Source of the DNA: Thioflexithrix psekupsensis
GTDB lineage: Bacteria; Pseudomonadota; Gammaproteobacteria; Beggiatoales; Beggiatoaceae
Assembly: GCF_002149925.1 (NCBI RefSeq)
Contig: NZ_MSLT01000023.1
Location: 620,001-684,000, forward strand
Direction of reading: 5' to 3'
DNA: 64,000 nucleotides
Below the pieces are notes generated by a model. That model saw nothing but the letters and a program-made list of their open reading frames with translations. It was not told the DNA's origin and made no database searches. The translations under genes were made by a program, and so were the position numbers. Every line of letters starts with the position of its first letter. The stretch's first letter is position 1. Shown piece by piece: positions 56,097-64,000 of the stretch.

Positions 56097-56726
56097 ATGG
56101 AAACTTTGGTGCTTAATCCTTCAGCAACTGCCCAATGGCACGCCTTGATCAACGAGGCAGAGCAGTTGTGTGCGGCTCATTTAGACGAGGAGTTGCAGAG
56201 TTACTTGGTGTTTTTATTGATGCGCCACAGTAATACTACAGAGATGGCGCACAGTGTCATGGCGTTGGAATACCTTGATTCCCTAGATGCCCACGGACAA
56301 TTACGTGAAACCCAATTACGGGATGTGGGCGATAAATGTTTGTTATTTTCTGGGCTTTTTCCCGAACGCGCCCAAAAGCGGCGGGTGCGCGTGAGTTATT
56401 ACGTGAATTTGGGCGTGAGTGCTTATGCGATGGTATCAGCGTCGCTGGCGGGAGTGCGCGCTCGGCTGTTTGCTGAATTATCACGCCATTTTGTGGGATT
56501 AATGGATATTTTACAAGCAACCCGTGAAGTCAATTCTGCGCAAGCCCTATTATCTCCTTTGCAAGCCCTAGAATTGTGGCAAGACACCGGCAGTCGCCAC
56601 GCCTTACAAACCCTCAGCCTTTACACCAAAGGCACTCCCGTTGCTCAATCTCCCAACGAAACAGATGGACAAGAAGCCTTAGTGTGGTCTCGTTTCGCAA
56701 CAGGGAATCGTTCTTGTTGTCACTGA
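56097..56726 (+). CDS. Uncharacterised 209-residue protein
   Basis: Soluble, all-helical, no signal peptide. Notable blocks are ELQSYLVFLLMRHSNTTEMA (near 35), ALEYLDSLDAHGQLRETQLRDVGDKCLLFSGLFP (60-93) and YYVNLGVSAYAMVS (105-118). It may bind a lipid- or heme-like ligand through conserved aromatics, but no family is recognised. GAGGAG seven bases before ATG supports the start. The end is Cys/His-rich (SCCH). Followed by a hairpin terminator. Confidence 0.7.
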   Translation: METLVLNPSATAQWHALINEAEQLCAAHLDEELQSYLVFLLMRHSNTTEMAHSVMALEYLDSLDAHGQLRETQLRDVGDKCLLFSGLFPERAQKRRVRVSYYVNLGVSAYAMVSASLAGVRARLFAELSRHFVGLMDILQATREVNSAQALLSPLQALELWQDTGSRHALQTLSLYTKGTPVAQSPNETDGQEALVWSRFATGNRSCCH

Positions 56727-56776
56727 TGGTTGCAAAAGGAGGTAACGGATAACGCCGTTTACCGCATTTCTACCCA

Positions 56777-56815
56777 CCCACTCCTATCCTCTGGGGGGAG
56801 TGGGCTTGCCTTTGT
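56777..56815 (+). terminator. Hairpin terminator
   Basis: Arms CCCACTCC (56777-56784) and GGAGTGGG (56797-56804) form an 8-bp GC-rich stem followed by a moderately T-rich stretch (CTTGCCTTTGTCATTT). Confidence 0.6.
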
Positions 56816-56892
56816 CATTTATCATTCACATTACTCTGTCACAGTAAAACTATTTTACCCCTCTTTATCAACCTAAAAAGCGAGGAATAACC

Positions 56893-58227
56893 ATGCGGGT
56901 GAGTGTTTTTGGTGCGGGTTATGTGGGTTTGGTCACAGCGGCTTGTTTTGCGGATGTGGGCAATCATGTGGTATGCGTTGATGTGGATAGCGAGAAAATT
57001 ACCCTGTTAAATCAAGGTATTGTCCCTATGCACGAGCCGGGTATGGAAAATCTGTTAGTCACCAATCTTAATACAGGAAGATTACAGTTTACCACTGATC
57101 CCGCCGTAGCGGTGCAACATGGCGAAGTGCTATTTATTGCAGTGGGAACGCCGCCCGATGAGGACGGATCGGCTGATTTACAGTATGTTTTGCAAGTCGC
57201 GCACGTGATCGGACAGTTAATGACTGAAACCAAATGCGTAGTGAATAAATCCACCGTCCCCGTGGGAACAGCCACAGCAGTAAAAAATACAATTCTGCGC
57301 GCCCTCAATGAGCGTGGCTTGGATTATCCCGTTGATGTTGTCTCTAATCCTGAGTTCTTGAAAGAAGGGGCTGCTATTGCCGATTTTATGCGTCCTGACC
57401 GTATTGTGCTAGGCACGGATTCGCCAGAAGCCATTGAGGTGATGCGTGAGCTATACGCGCCCTTTAACCGTAATCGAGATCGCTTGATCGTCATGAGCGT
57501 GGCCTCGGCGGAATTAACCAAATATGCTGCAAATGCCATATTGGCGACAAAAATCAGTTTTATGAACGAAATGGCTAATTTAGCCGACAGTGTAGGCGCG
57601 GATATTGAACAAGTGCGACTGGGTATTGGATCAGACCCGCGGATTGGTTTTGATTTTTTATATGCGGGCTGTGGCTATGGTGGCTCTTGTTTTCCCAAAG
57701 ATGTCAAAGCCTTACGTCACACTTTTCAGGCTTTTGGCGGTGAAGCCAAAATTCTTCAAGCGGTAGAAAACGTCAACCAACAGCAACATCACCGTTTATT
57801 CGATAAAATTAAAAAATTCTACGGAGAAGACCTGACAGGGCGTTGTTTTGCGCTTTGGGGTTTAGCTTTTAAGCCTAATACTGACGATATGCGAGAAGCT
57901 CCAAGTCGTACATTATTATCGCTGTTATGGGCGGCGGGGGCGCGAGTGCAGGCTTACGATCCCAAAGCCATGTCGGAAGCGCGACGGATTTACGGGCAGC
58001 GGGCTGATTTTAAGCTGTGCGACTCGCCTCATGCGGCGTTAGACAAGGCGGACGCTTTGATTATCATGACAGAATGGAAAGTTTTCCGTAGTCCTGATTT
58101 TAGCGCAATAAAAAATCAATTAAAACAAGCGGTTATTTTCGATGGCCGCAACCTTTACGACCCCAAACGCATGAAAGCGCGAGGATTTCGTTATTTTGGG
58201 ATTGGGAGAGGAGAATCGTTGGTTTAA
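56893..58227 (+). CDS. ugd: UDP-glucose 6-dehydrogenase
   Basis: Oxidises UDP-glucose to UDP-glucuronate with NAD for exopolysaccharide or lipid modification. 444 residues. N-terminal NAD motif [17 protein letters not shown] (8-24), [21 protein letters not shown] and the catalytic Cys in [14 protein letters not shown] (near 265) are intact, and the C-terminal nucleotide-binding domain is complete. A strong ribosome-binding site (GAGG) precedes ATG. Functionally paired with galE by substrate, not by operon. Confidence 0.97.
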   Translation: MRVSVFGAGYVGLVTAACFADVGNHVVCVDVDSEKITLLNQGIVPMHEPGMENLLVTNLNTGRLQFTTDPAVAVQHGEVLFIAVGTPPDEDGSADLQYVLQVAHVIGQLMTETKCVVNKSTVPVGTATAVKNTILRALNERGLDYPVDVVSNPEFLKEGAAIADFMRPDRIVLGTDSPEAIEVMRELYAPFNRNRDRLIVMSVASAELTKYAANAILATKISFMNEMANLADSVGADIEQVRLGIGSDPRIGFDFLYAGCGYGGSCFPKDVKALRHTFQAFGGEAKILQAVENVNQQQHHRLFDKIKKFYGEDLTGRCFALWGLAFKPNTDDMREAPSRTLLSLLWAAGARVQAYDPKAMSEARRIYGQRADFKLCDSPHAALDKADALIIMTEWKVFRSPDFSAIKNQLKQAVIFDGRNLYDPKRMKARGFRYFGIGRGESLV

Positions 58228-58259
58228 TGATTCCGTGCCAAGTCAATACTTGGCACTTT

Positions 58260-58610
58260 TTATTCGCTGTTCAATACACGGGCTAATTTGCGTAAATCAT
58301 GGGCTTCAATATCAATAAATTCTAAACCCACATCATAATGTGCCATTTCTGTTTCATTTAAAGGTTTTATCCACACCACTTTAACCGTACACGTCAATGT
58401 GGTATTATCGGCAAAAAACAATTCTATTTCCAAACGCTCTCCCATGTGTAACGGTTCATCGCTGTACACGCGAAGACCACCTAACCCAATGTTTAACAAG
58501 GGTTTAGCAGAATATTCTGCTCGTAAACGTGCGGGACGATAATAAACAGGCAATGTCACTCGTGGGTAACGTCGTCTTTCTGCGTTGGATAATTCTTTTG
58601 CGCCACTCAC
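58260..58610 (-). CDS. PilZ-domain protein
   Basis: 116 residues, one PilZ domain, a c-di-GMP receptor fold. The binding motif RRRYPRVTLP (near 12) with the RxxxR spacing and the second motif NIGLGGLRV (D/NxSxxG type, near 42) are present. The strand block YDVGLEFID near the end is typical. It sits 23 bases after the PilU-like gene on the same strand, linking second messenger and twitching. Confidence 0.9.
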   Translation of the reverse strand: MSGAKELSNAERRRYPRVTLPVYYRPARLRAEYSAKPLLNIGLGGLRVYSDEPLHMGERLEIELFFADNTTLTCTVKVVWIKPLNETEMAHYDVGLEFIDIEAHDLRKLARVLNSE

Positions 58611-58633
58611 AATGAATGAAACTCCTTTATTGT

Positions 58634-59731
58634 TTAGCCAAAATTAATTTTAGCTTCCAAATTCGTCCGTGAATCCGCATGACTTAATGCTTCTTCTAAA
58701 GTAATTCTGCCACTGTGATAAAGGCTAAATAAAGCCATATCAAAAGATTGCATTCCCTCCACAGAACTGTCTAACATGGCTTCTTTTAATTCATCTATTC
58801 GCCCTTGTAAAATTAAATCTGCAATATGTGGCGTATTAATCATCACTTCGACGGCGGCGGCTCGTTTTTCATCCACACTGGGAATTAAACGTTGCGAAAT
58901 AATCGCCACTAAATTAAGAGAAACATCCATAAATAATTGTCGATGTTGATCAAAAGGATACATACTGACAATTCGCTGCATCGCTTGATACGCATTATTG
59001 GCGTGTAAAGTAGAAATCGCTAAATGTCCCGTGTTGCATAATTCAATGCAAGCCGACATGGTTTCTTGATCTCGAATTTCTCCAATTAAAATCACATCGG
59101 GCGATTCTCGCATACAACTGCGCAAGGCTTTAACATAAGAATGCGTGTCTAAACCTAATTCACGTTGATTGACTAAAGATTTCTTATGCGGGTGGATAAA
59201 TTCAATTGGGTCTTCAATTGTGATAATATGACCGGGATGATTGGCATTGCGATGATTGAGCATAGCGGCTAAAGTGGTTGATTTTCCTGAATTGGTTGCG
59301 CCTGCCATCAGTAATAACCCCCGTTTACGCATAATTAAATCTTTTAACACGGGGGGTAGAAATAATTGATCAATTTCTGGAACATGACTGCGAATATGGC
59401 GCATAACAATGGAAATTTCACCTTTTTGCCGAAACGCATTAACCCGAAAACGAATGTTTTCTTCTACTAGACTATAGGCAAAATCTAATTCCAAACTTTT
59501 CTCAAAAACAATGCGTTGCGTATCATTCATAATATGACGAGTGATTGCCTGCATCATATTGGGTGTTAATTCTAATTTACCCACAGTGACTAAACGCCCT
59601 TGAATTTTTAAACGCACAGGCGAACCCACTGTGAAAAAAATATCAGACGCTTCTTTTTCTACCATTAATTTTAAATAAAGGCTAATATCTAAGATTTCCT
59701 TATTTTTTTGACTATTTGGATTATTGACCAT
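58634..59731 (-). CDS. pilU: PilT/PilU-family pilus retraction ATPase
   Basis: 365 residues. Walker A is GATNSGKST (near 147; most members have GPTGSGKST), then HIITIEDPIEFIH, Walker B DVILIGEIRD, AISTLHANNAYQAM and the C-terminal LSHADS motif. The HPHKKSLVNQREL block and ending in SRTNLEAKI favour PilU over PilT. The Thr-to-Asn change in Walker A is slight. Operon with the PilZ gene; pilB and pilC lie 28 kb away. Confidence 0.88.
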   Translation of the reverse strand: MVNNPNSQKNKEILDISLYLKLMVEKEASDIFFTVGSPVRLKIQGRLVTVGKLELTPNMMQAITRHIMNDTQRIVFEKSLELDFAYSLVEENIRFRVNAFRQKGEISIVMRHIRSHVPEIDQLFLPPVLKDLIMRKRGLLLMAGATNSGKSTTLAAMLNHRNANHPGHIITIEDPIEFIHPHKKSLVNQRELGLDTHSYVKALRSCMRESPDVILIGEIRDQETMSACIELCNTGHLAISTLHANNAYQAMQRIVSMYPFDQHRQLFMDVSLNLVAIISQRLIPSVDEKRAAAVEVMINTPHIADLILQGRIDELKEAMLDSSVEGMQSFDMALFSLYHSGRITLEEALSHADSRTNLEAKINFG

Positions 59732-59833
59732 GATATAACTTTCTCATGAATAAAAGAGGAATAAATTCTGATGGCATTTTAGCCGAATACTACTATTTTT
59801 TTAACCTGATTCAGTTTTGATTTATTCTAGCTT

Positions 59834-61510
59834 ATGATCTCACCTGTGACAATAAAATTATCCGATAATTTAGGAAAAAATTTTTCTTACTTATTTAAAG
59901 TGAATGGCTGGCAATGGAGTAGTATTTTACTGGCTTTTTTGGTGGTGATGCCGTTATTGGTTATTTTTTTATCTTGGCTGGAATTTGATAGGCAAATTTG
60001 GCAGCATTTAGCGGATACTTTATTAATAGATTTATTGCGCAATACTTTAGTATTGTTATTGGGAGTGGGTTTAGGCGTTTTATTGCTGGGCGTGAGTTTG
60101 GCGTGGTTGACGACGCTGTGCGAGTTTCCCGGACGGCGATGGCTCTCATGGGCGTTAATGTTGCCGTTGGCGATGCCTGCTTACGTGTTAGCCTTTGTTA
60201 TTATTGGATTATTTGATTTTAGTGGCCCAATACAAAGTTTATTACGCGAATGGTTTGGGCGCGGCAATTATTGGATACCCCCCATTCGCTCTGAGGGCGG
60301 CGTTATTTTGGTGATGGTGCTTGCCCTATACCCTTATGTGTATATGTTGGCTAGAGTGGCGTTTTTAGGGCAGGGACAGCGGTTAATGGAGGCAGCGCAA
60401 TCCTTAGGATTAAGTCCAACGGCGGCTTTTTTTCAAGTGGCTTTGCCAATGGCGCGCCCTGCAATTGCCGCAGGAATGGCTTTGGCATTAATGGAAACTT
60501 TAGCTGATTTTGGCACTGTTGCCGTTTTTAATTACGATACCTTTACCACGGCTATTTATAAATCTTGGTATAGTTTATTTAATTTAGCCGCAGCAGCTCA
60601 ATTGGCTTCATTATTATTACTTTTTGTGTTGTTAGCCTTATTTTTAGAGCGTCGCCAACGTCATCAAGCCCGCTATCATGCGGAAAATCGTTGTGGCCGT
60701 CGTTATGTGTTAAAAGGTTGGAGAGCATGGGCAGCGACTTTATTTGCATTAACGATTTTATTCGTTGCTTTTTTTATTCCTATTATGCAGCTTTTATATT
60801 GGGTATGGCATTATTTTAGTCGAGATTTAGATGCGCGTTATTTTAATTTACTCTCTAACACCTTATTACTTGGTTTTTTTGCAGCGACTTTAACGGTGAT
60901 AGCGGGTTTATTATTGGGTTTTAGTCAGCGTTTAATGCGCAATGCAGTGACTCGTTTCTCAGTATCTATTGCGACCTTAGGTTATGCGTTACCGGGATCG
61001 GTTTTAGCGGTGGGCATTATGTTAAGTTTTGTTTGGTTTGAACATTATTTACAACTGGGATTGGCATTTTTTAATATAGATATAGGTTTTGTATTAAGTG
61101 GGGGTTTATTAGGATTATTATTGGCTTACGTGGTGCGTTTTATGGCGGTGGCTTATAATCCCATCGAGAGCGGATTGCAACGCATTCGTCCTTCATTACA
61201 CGAAGCAGCCCGCGGATTAGGCGCAGCACCACGAGAATTATTATGGCGATTATATTTACCTTTATTACGTCCTGGATTAATGGCAGGTTTTCTATTGGTT
61301 TTTGTTGATGTCATGAAAGAAATGCCAGCGACTTTATTATTGCGTCCTTTCGGTTGGGATACTTTGGCGGTGCGCATTTATGAAATGACTTCGGAAGGCG
61401 AATGGCAACGCGCTGCTTTGCCTGCATTAACTTTGATTATTATTGGATTATTGCCGGTTATTTTCTTAGTAAAACGTCAACAATTGGGACATCAGGTGAA
61501 TTCGGTGTGA
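59834..61510 (+). CDS. Ferric-iron-type ABC transporter permease (fused, two-module)
   Basis: 558 residues with about twelve membrane helices in two homologous permease modules (about 30-270 and 300-545). Each has an EAA-type loop: EAAQSLGLSPTAAFFQVALP (near 200) and EAARGLGAAPRELLWRLYLP (near 455). The architecture and sequence style match FbpB/SfuB-like iron(III) permeases. No binding protein or ATPase gene adjoins, so it may serve from a distant locus. No clear ribosome-binding site. Confidence 0.88.
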   Translation: MISPVTIKLSDNLGKNFSYLFKVNGWQWSSILLAFLVVMPLLVIFLSWLEFDRQIWQHLADTLLIDLLRNTLVLLLGVGLGVLLLGVSLAWLTTLCEFPGRRWLSWALMLPLAMPAYVLAFVIIGLFDFSGPIQSLLREWFGRGNYWIPPIRSEGGVILVMVLALYPYVYMLARVAFLGQGQRLMEAAQSLGLSPTAAFFQVALPMARPAIAAGMALALMETLADFGTVAVFNYDTFTTAIYKSWYSLFNLAAAAQLASLLLLFVLLALFLERRQRHQARYHAENRCGRRYVLKGWRAWAATLFALTILFVAFFIPIMQLLYWVWHYFSRDLDARYFNLLSNTLLLGFFAATLTVIAGLLLGFSQRLMRNAVTRFSVSIATLGYALPGSVLAVGIMLSFVWFEHYLQLGLAFFNIDIGFVLSGGLLGLLLAYVVRFMAVAYNPIESGLQRIRPSLHEAARGLGAAPRELLWRLYLPLLRPGLMAGFLLVFVDVMKEMPATLLLRPFGWDTLAVRIYEMTSEGEWQRAALPALTLIIIGLLPVIFLVKRQQLGHQVNSV

Positions 61511-61535
61511 ATTCGACGGGGCCGAATTTTAAAAA
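61498..61535 (+). terminator. Possible terminator at the permease end
   Basis: Arms AATTCGG (61499-61505) and CCGAATT (61522-61528), followed by TTTTAAAAAAA, overlap the stop codon. The loop is long (16 bases), so the call is tentative. Confidence 0.4.
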
Positions 61536-61751
61536 AACAGCCATATTAATAAGTAATATACTCTTGTGTTTGGTAAAAGTAGGACATATCTTGCAGAAAA
61601 TAGGGCTTAATTTTTCATTTTTGGGTATGGGGTTTAAGAATGATTCTCAATGGGGTAAGAAATTGTAGTCATCATTTGGTCATCAAATCACTCTATAGTA
61701 TGCGCGGCTAGGAATTATGCTGGTGAACCGTTTATTTAAATGGAGTTAATG

Positions 61752-64000
61752 ATGAACACCTGCGCGCAATGGATAGAAACAACCTGCCCTAAAATTTTAG
61801 CGGTTGATGACACGGCTTTTCACTTAGAAATATTAGAACAAATTTTGGCAACCAATCATTATCATGTAAAATTCTTACATGACAGCACAGAGGCATTAGC
61901 TGAGGCATTGGCTTTTAATCCTGATCTTATTTTATTAGATGTGTTAATGCCTGTTCATGATGGTTACGAGATTTGTTTGCAATTAAAATCTAATCCTATC
62001 ACTAAAAATATTCCCATTATTTTTGTCAGTGCGTTACATGAAACTTTAGATAAAATTAAAGCCTTTGAAATGGGCGCGGTGGATTATATCACTAAACCTT
62101 ATCAACCTTCAGAGGTATTAGCGCGGATAGAAACTCATTTGCAATTGCGTCAATTACAAAAGCAATTAACGCAACAAAATCAATTGTTACAACAACAAGT
62201 TCATACCTTAAAAACCACTCAAGTTAATCTAAAACAAGCTAATCAACGTTTACATTTATATACTGAACAAACGCCATTGGCTTATATCGAGTGGGATTTT
62301 TCTTTTAAAATTCAGCAATGGAATAAAGCGGCTGAGGAATTGTTTATTTATTCCGAAAAAGCGGCTAAACAACAATTGTTATCAAACCTTATTTTTCCTG
62401 CTGAATCGACATCTGCTTTACAAGAATTATTAACGCAATTATTAGCAGAAAAAACACCGAATCCTGATATTAGGATCAATTACACGGCGACGGGAGAGCC
62501 ATTATATTGTGAATGGTATCATGCGCTATTGCGCGACGCGAATGGCAAGCCAATTGCGGTGGCTTCTTTGATTCAAAATGTCACGGAACGGGTGCGCACG
62601 GAAATGGAATTGCGCCATACTAATGCTGCATTAGCCTGCGAACGTAATGCCGCAGAAGCAGCAAATCGCACTAAATCCGCTTTTTTAGCTAATATTAGCC
62701 ATGAATTGCGCACGCCATTAAATTCTATTTTAGGCTATGCGCAAATTATTGAACGCGATAATGCAATTTCAGAAAGGCATCAAGAACATGTAAAAAATTT
62801 AAAAAACAGTGCTGAACATTTATTAACTTTAATCAATGAGTTATTGGATTTCTCCAAGATAGAAGCCAATAAACTAATGTTAGAAGAAACGGCCGTTCAT
62901 TTGCCTTCTTTGTTAAAAGAAGTGGCTGATTCTTTTAAAATGCAAGCAGAGAAAAACGGCATTCAGTTAATTTATGAAACGGTTTTTTCTACTAAATCTT
63001 TAACGGGAAAAAATCCTTTAGAATATGCGATGGTTGATCGCCGCCGCTTGCGCCAAATTTTATTAAATTTAATCAGCAATGCGATTAAATTCACACCACG
63101 CGGACAAGTGGTTTTTAAAGTGATTTATACGGGTCACTATGTCCGTTTTGACATAGAAGATACGGGTATTGGTATTGCGCCAGATCAATTAGACGCTATT
63201 TTTGAACCTTTTAAGCAATTAAATCAAGATTTATTTACCACAGAAGGCACAGGTTTAGGCCTTACCATTACTCGTCATTTAATAGAAATGATGGGCGGAA
63301 AATTAAATGTACAGAGTATGCCAGGGGTAGGTAGTTTATTTTGGTTTGAATTAGAATTAGAACCTGTTAAATTAAGTCATGAAAGTAAAACTTCTTTAAA
63401 AAATGATGCGCAATATATTATTGGTTATCATCGTCCCCATCACACCACCCCTTTAAAAATTTTAGTAGCCGATGATAAATGGGACAGTCGCATTATTTTA
63501 AGTAATTTATTAACGCCATTAGGTTTTCTGGTTTTTACGGCCAATGATGGACAACAGGCTTTATCGATTGCTCAACATGAAAAGCCAGATATTTTTATTC
63601 TTGATTTAAAAATGCCAATTATGGATGGTTTAACTTGTTTAACGCATATTCGACAACATCCTGAGTTAAAAGATAAAATTGCTATTGTGCTGTCTGCCAG
63701 TGCTTATCCTGATGATAAAACGCAAAGTTTAAAAGCAGGCGCAAATGATTTTATGACTAAACCAATTCGTTTTGATGAATTAACTAATTTATTAAAACAA
63801 CATTGCCAATTAAGCTGGATTTATGAAGAAAATCATTTGAGCGGCGGTAAAAATGAATTGGATACTTTAAATAAATTACGTTCGCAAGTTGAATCAGCAC
63901 AAAATCCCCCTAGTAGTGATTTAAAACGCTTGTTAAAATTGGCTGAACGCGGCGATGTCAAGCGATTATTAAAAGAATCAATGGCATTAGCAGAACAACA
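61752..64000 (+). CDS. Hybrid sensor histidine kinase (REC-PAS-HisKA-HATPase-REC), cut by window edge
   Basis: The frame is open to the right edge (about 750 residues seen). Order: an N-terminal receiver (18-135; phospho-acceptor Asp63 in LILLDVLMP, Lys in YITKPYQP), a coiled coil (140-170), a PAS-like domain (175-285), HisKA with His317 in NISHELRTPLNS, HATPase (N box NLISNAIKFTP, G1 DTGIGI, G2 GTGLGL), and a second receiver with Asp618 in FILDLKMPIMDG. No membrane segments, so cytosolic. Start ATG 61752 with GGAG six bases upstream (ATG 61749 is equally in frame). Output is unknown. Confidence 0.93.
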   Translation, partial: MNTCAQWIETTCPKILAVDDTAFHLEILEQILATNHYHVKFLHDSTEALAEALAFNPDLILLDVLMPVHDGYEICLQLKSNPITKNIPIIFVSALHETLDKIKAFEMGAVDYITKPYQPSEVLARIETHLQLRQLQKQLTQQNQLLQQQVHTLKTTQVNLKQANQRLHLYTEQTPLAYIEWDFSFKIQQWNKAAEELFIYSEKAAKQQLLSNLIFPAESTSALQELLTQLLAEKTPNPDIRINYTATGEPLYCEWYHALLRDANGKPIAVASLIQNVTERVRTEMELRHTNAALACERNAAEAANRTKSAFLANISHELRTPLNSILGYAQIIERDNAISERHQEHVKNLKNSAEHLLTLINELLDFSKIEANKLMLEETAVHLPSLLKEVADSFKMQAEKNGIQLIYETVFSTKSLTGKNPLEYAMVDRRRLRQILLNLISNAIKFTPRGQVVFKVIYTGHYVRFDIEDTGIGIAPDQLDAIFEPFKQLNQDLFTTEGTGLGLTITRHLIEMMGGKLNVQSMPGVGSLFWFELELEPVKLSHESKTSLKNDAQYIIGYHRPHHTTPLKILVADDKWDSRIILSNLLTPLGFLVFTANDGQQALSIAQHEKPDIFILDLKMPIMDGLTCLTHIRQHPELKDKIAIVLSASAYPDDKTQSLKAGANDFMTKPIRFDELTNLLKQHCQLSWIYEENHLSGGKNELDTLNKLRSQVESAQNPPSSDLKRLLKLAERGDVKRLLKESMALAEQ

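Overview
The window looks like chromosome from a moderately AT-rich gammaproteobacterium. The gene orders rpe-gph, nudJ-mnmA, aroK-aroB and maf / yceD-rpmF-plsX-fabH-fabD-fabG-acpP-fabF-pabC-mltG are gammaproteobacterial. The NAGGN-type amidotransferase, CHASE2 Ser/Thr kinase, twitching-motility ATPases and abundant short palindromic repeats would suit a Beggiatoa/Thiotrichales-like sulfur bacterium. That placement is inference from gene content; no marker was searched.

Layout. 1-2.4 kb: the 3' end of recC, then rpe, gph and acpS. 2.4-6.8 kb: a very large minus-strand membrane protein with seven internal repeats and an OmpA-like C-terminus. 7-10 kb: a periplasmic cyclophilin and a secreted two-part protein. 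10.6-17.7 kb: NAGGN-type amidotransferase, psd, a sulfotransferase, and a 1172-residue flavo-iron-sulfur oxidoreductase resembling NfnB fused to NfnA. 17.8-21.7 kb: CHASE2 kinase, an overlapping PP2C phosphatase, and def. 21.7-23.1 kb: a decayed Tn5/IS50-like insertion sequence inside a long inverted repeat. 23.4-31 kb: mnmA, nudJ, galE, pilC, pilB and two unknown genes. 31.5-37.1 kb: aroK-aroB-dgt, a TonB-dependent receptor and maf. 37.2-45.4 kb: the fatty-acid synthesis cluster ending in pabC and mltG.

45.4-56.7 kb is an accessory region. It holds a FitAB-type toxin-antitoxin pair, a solo insertion-sequence end next to a complete related element, an XRE regulator, a MITE-like element and a small secreted protein. 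It also holds a 19-repeat CRISPR array with its leader, tRNA-Pro and tRNA-Thr, a tnpB 3' remnant, and a minus-strand gene run of acidic protein, DNA methyltransferase, 60-residue protein and Cas6/Cmx6-type endoribonuclease. No other cas gene is visible. 56.9-64 kb: UDP-glucose dehydrogenase, a PilZ protein, a PilU-like ATPase, a ferric-iron-type ABC permease and a hybrid histidine kinase running off the right edge.

The most unusual material is the CRISPR neighbourhood. The array changes from a 29-nt to a 28-nt repeat part-way along, recording its growth direction. Its first repeat is 5'-truncated. A near copy of its leader sits 42 kb away without repeats. The lone cas6-like gene lies in an apparent operon with a methyltransferase.
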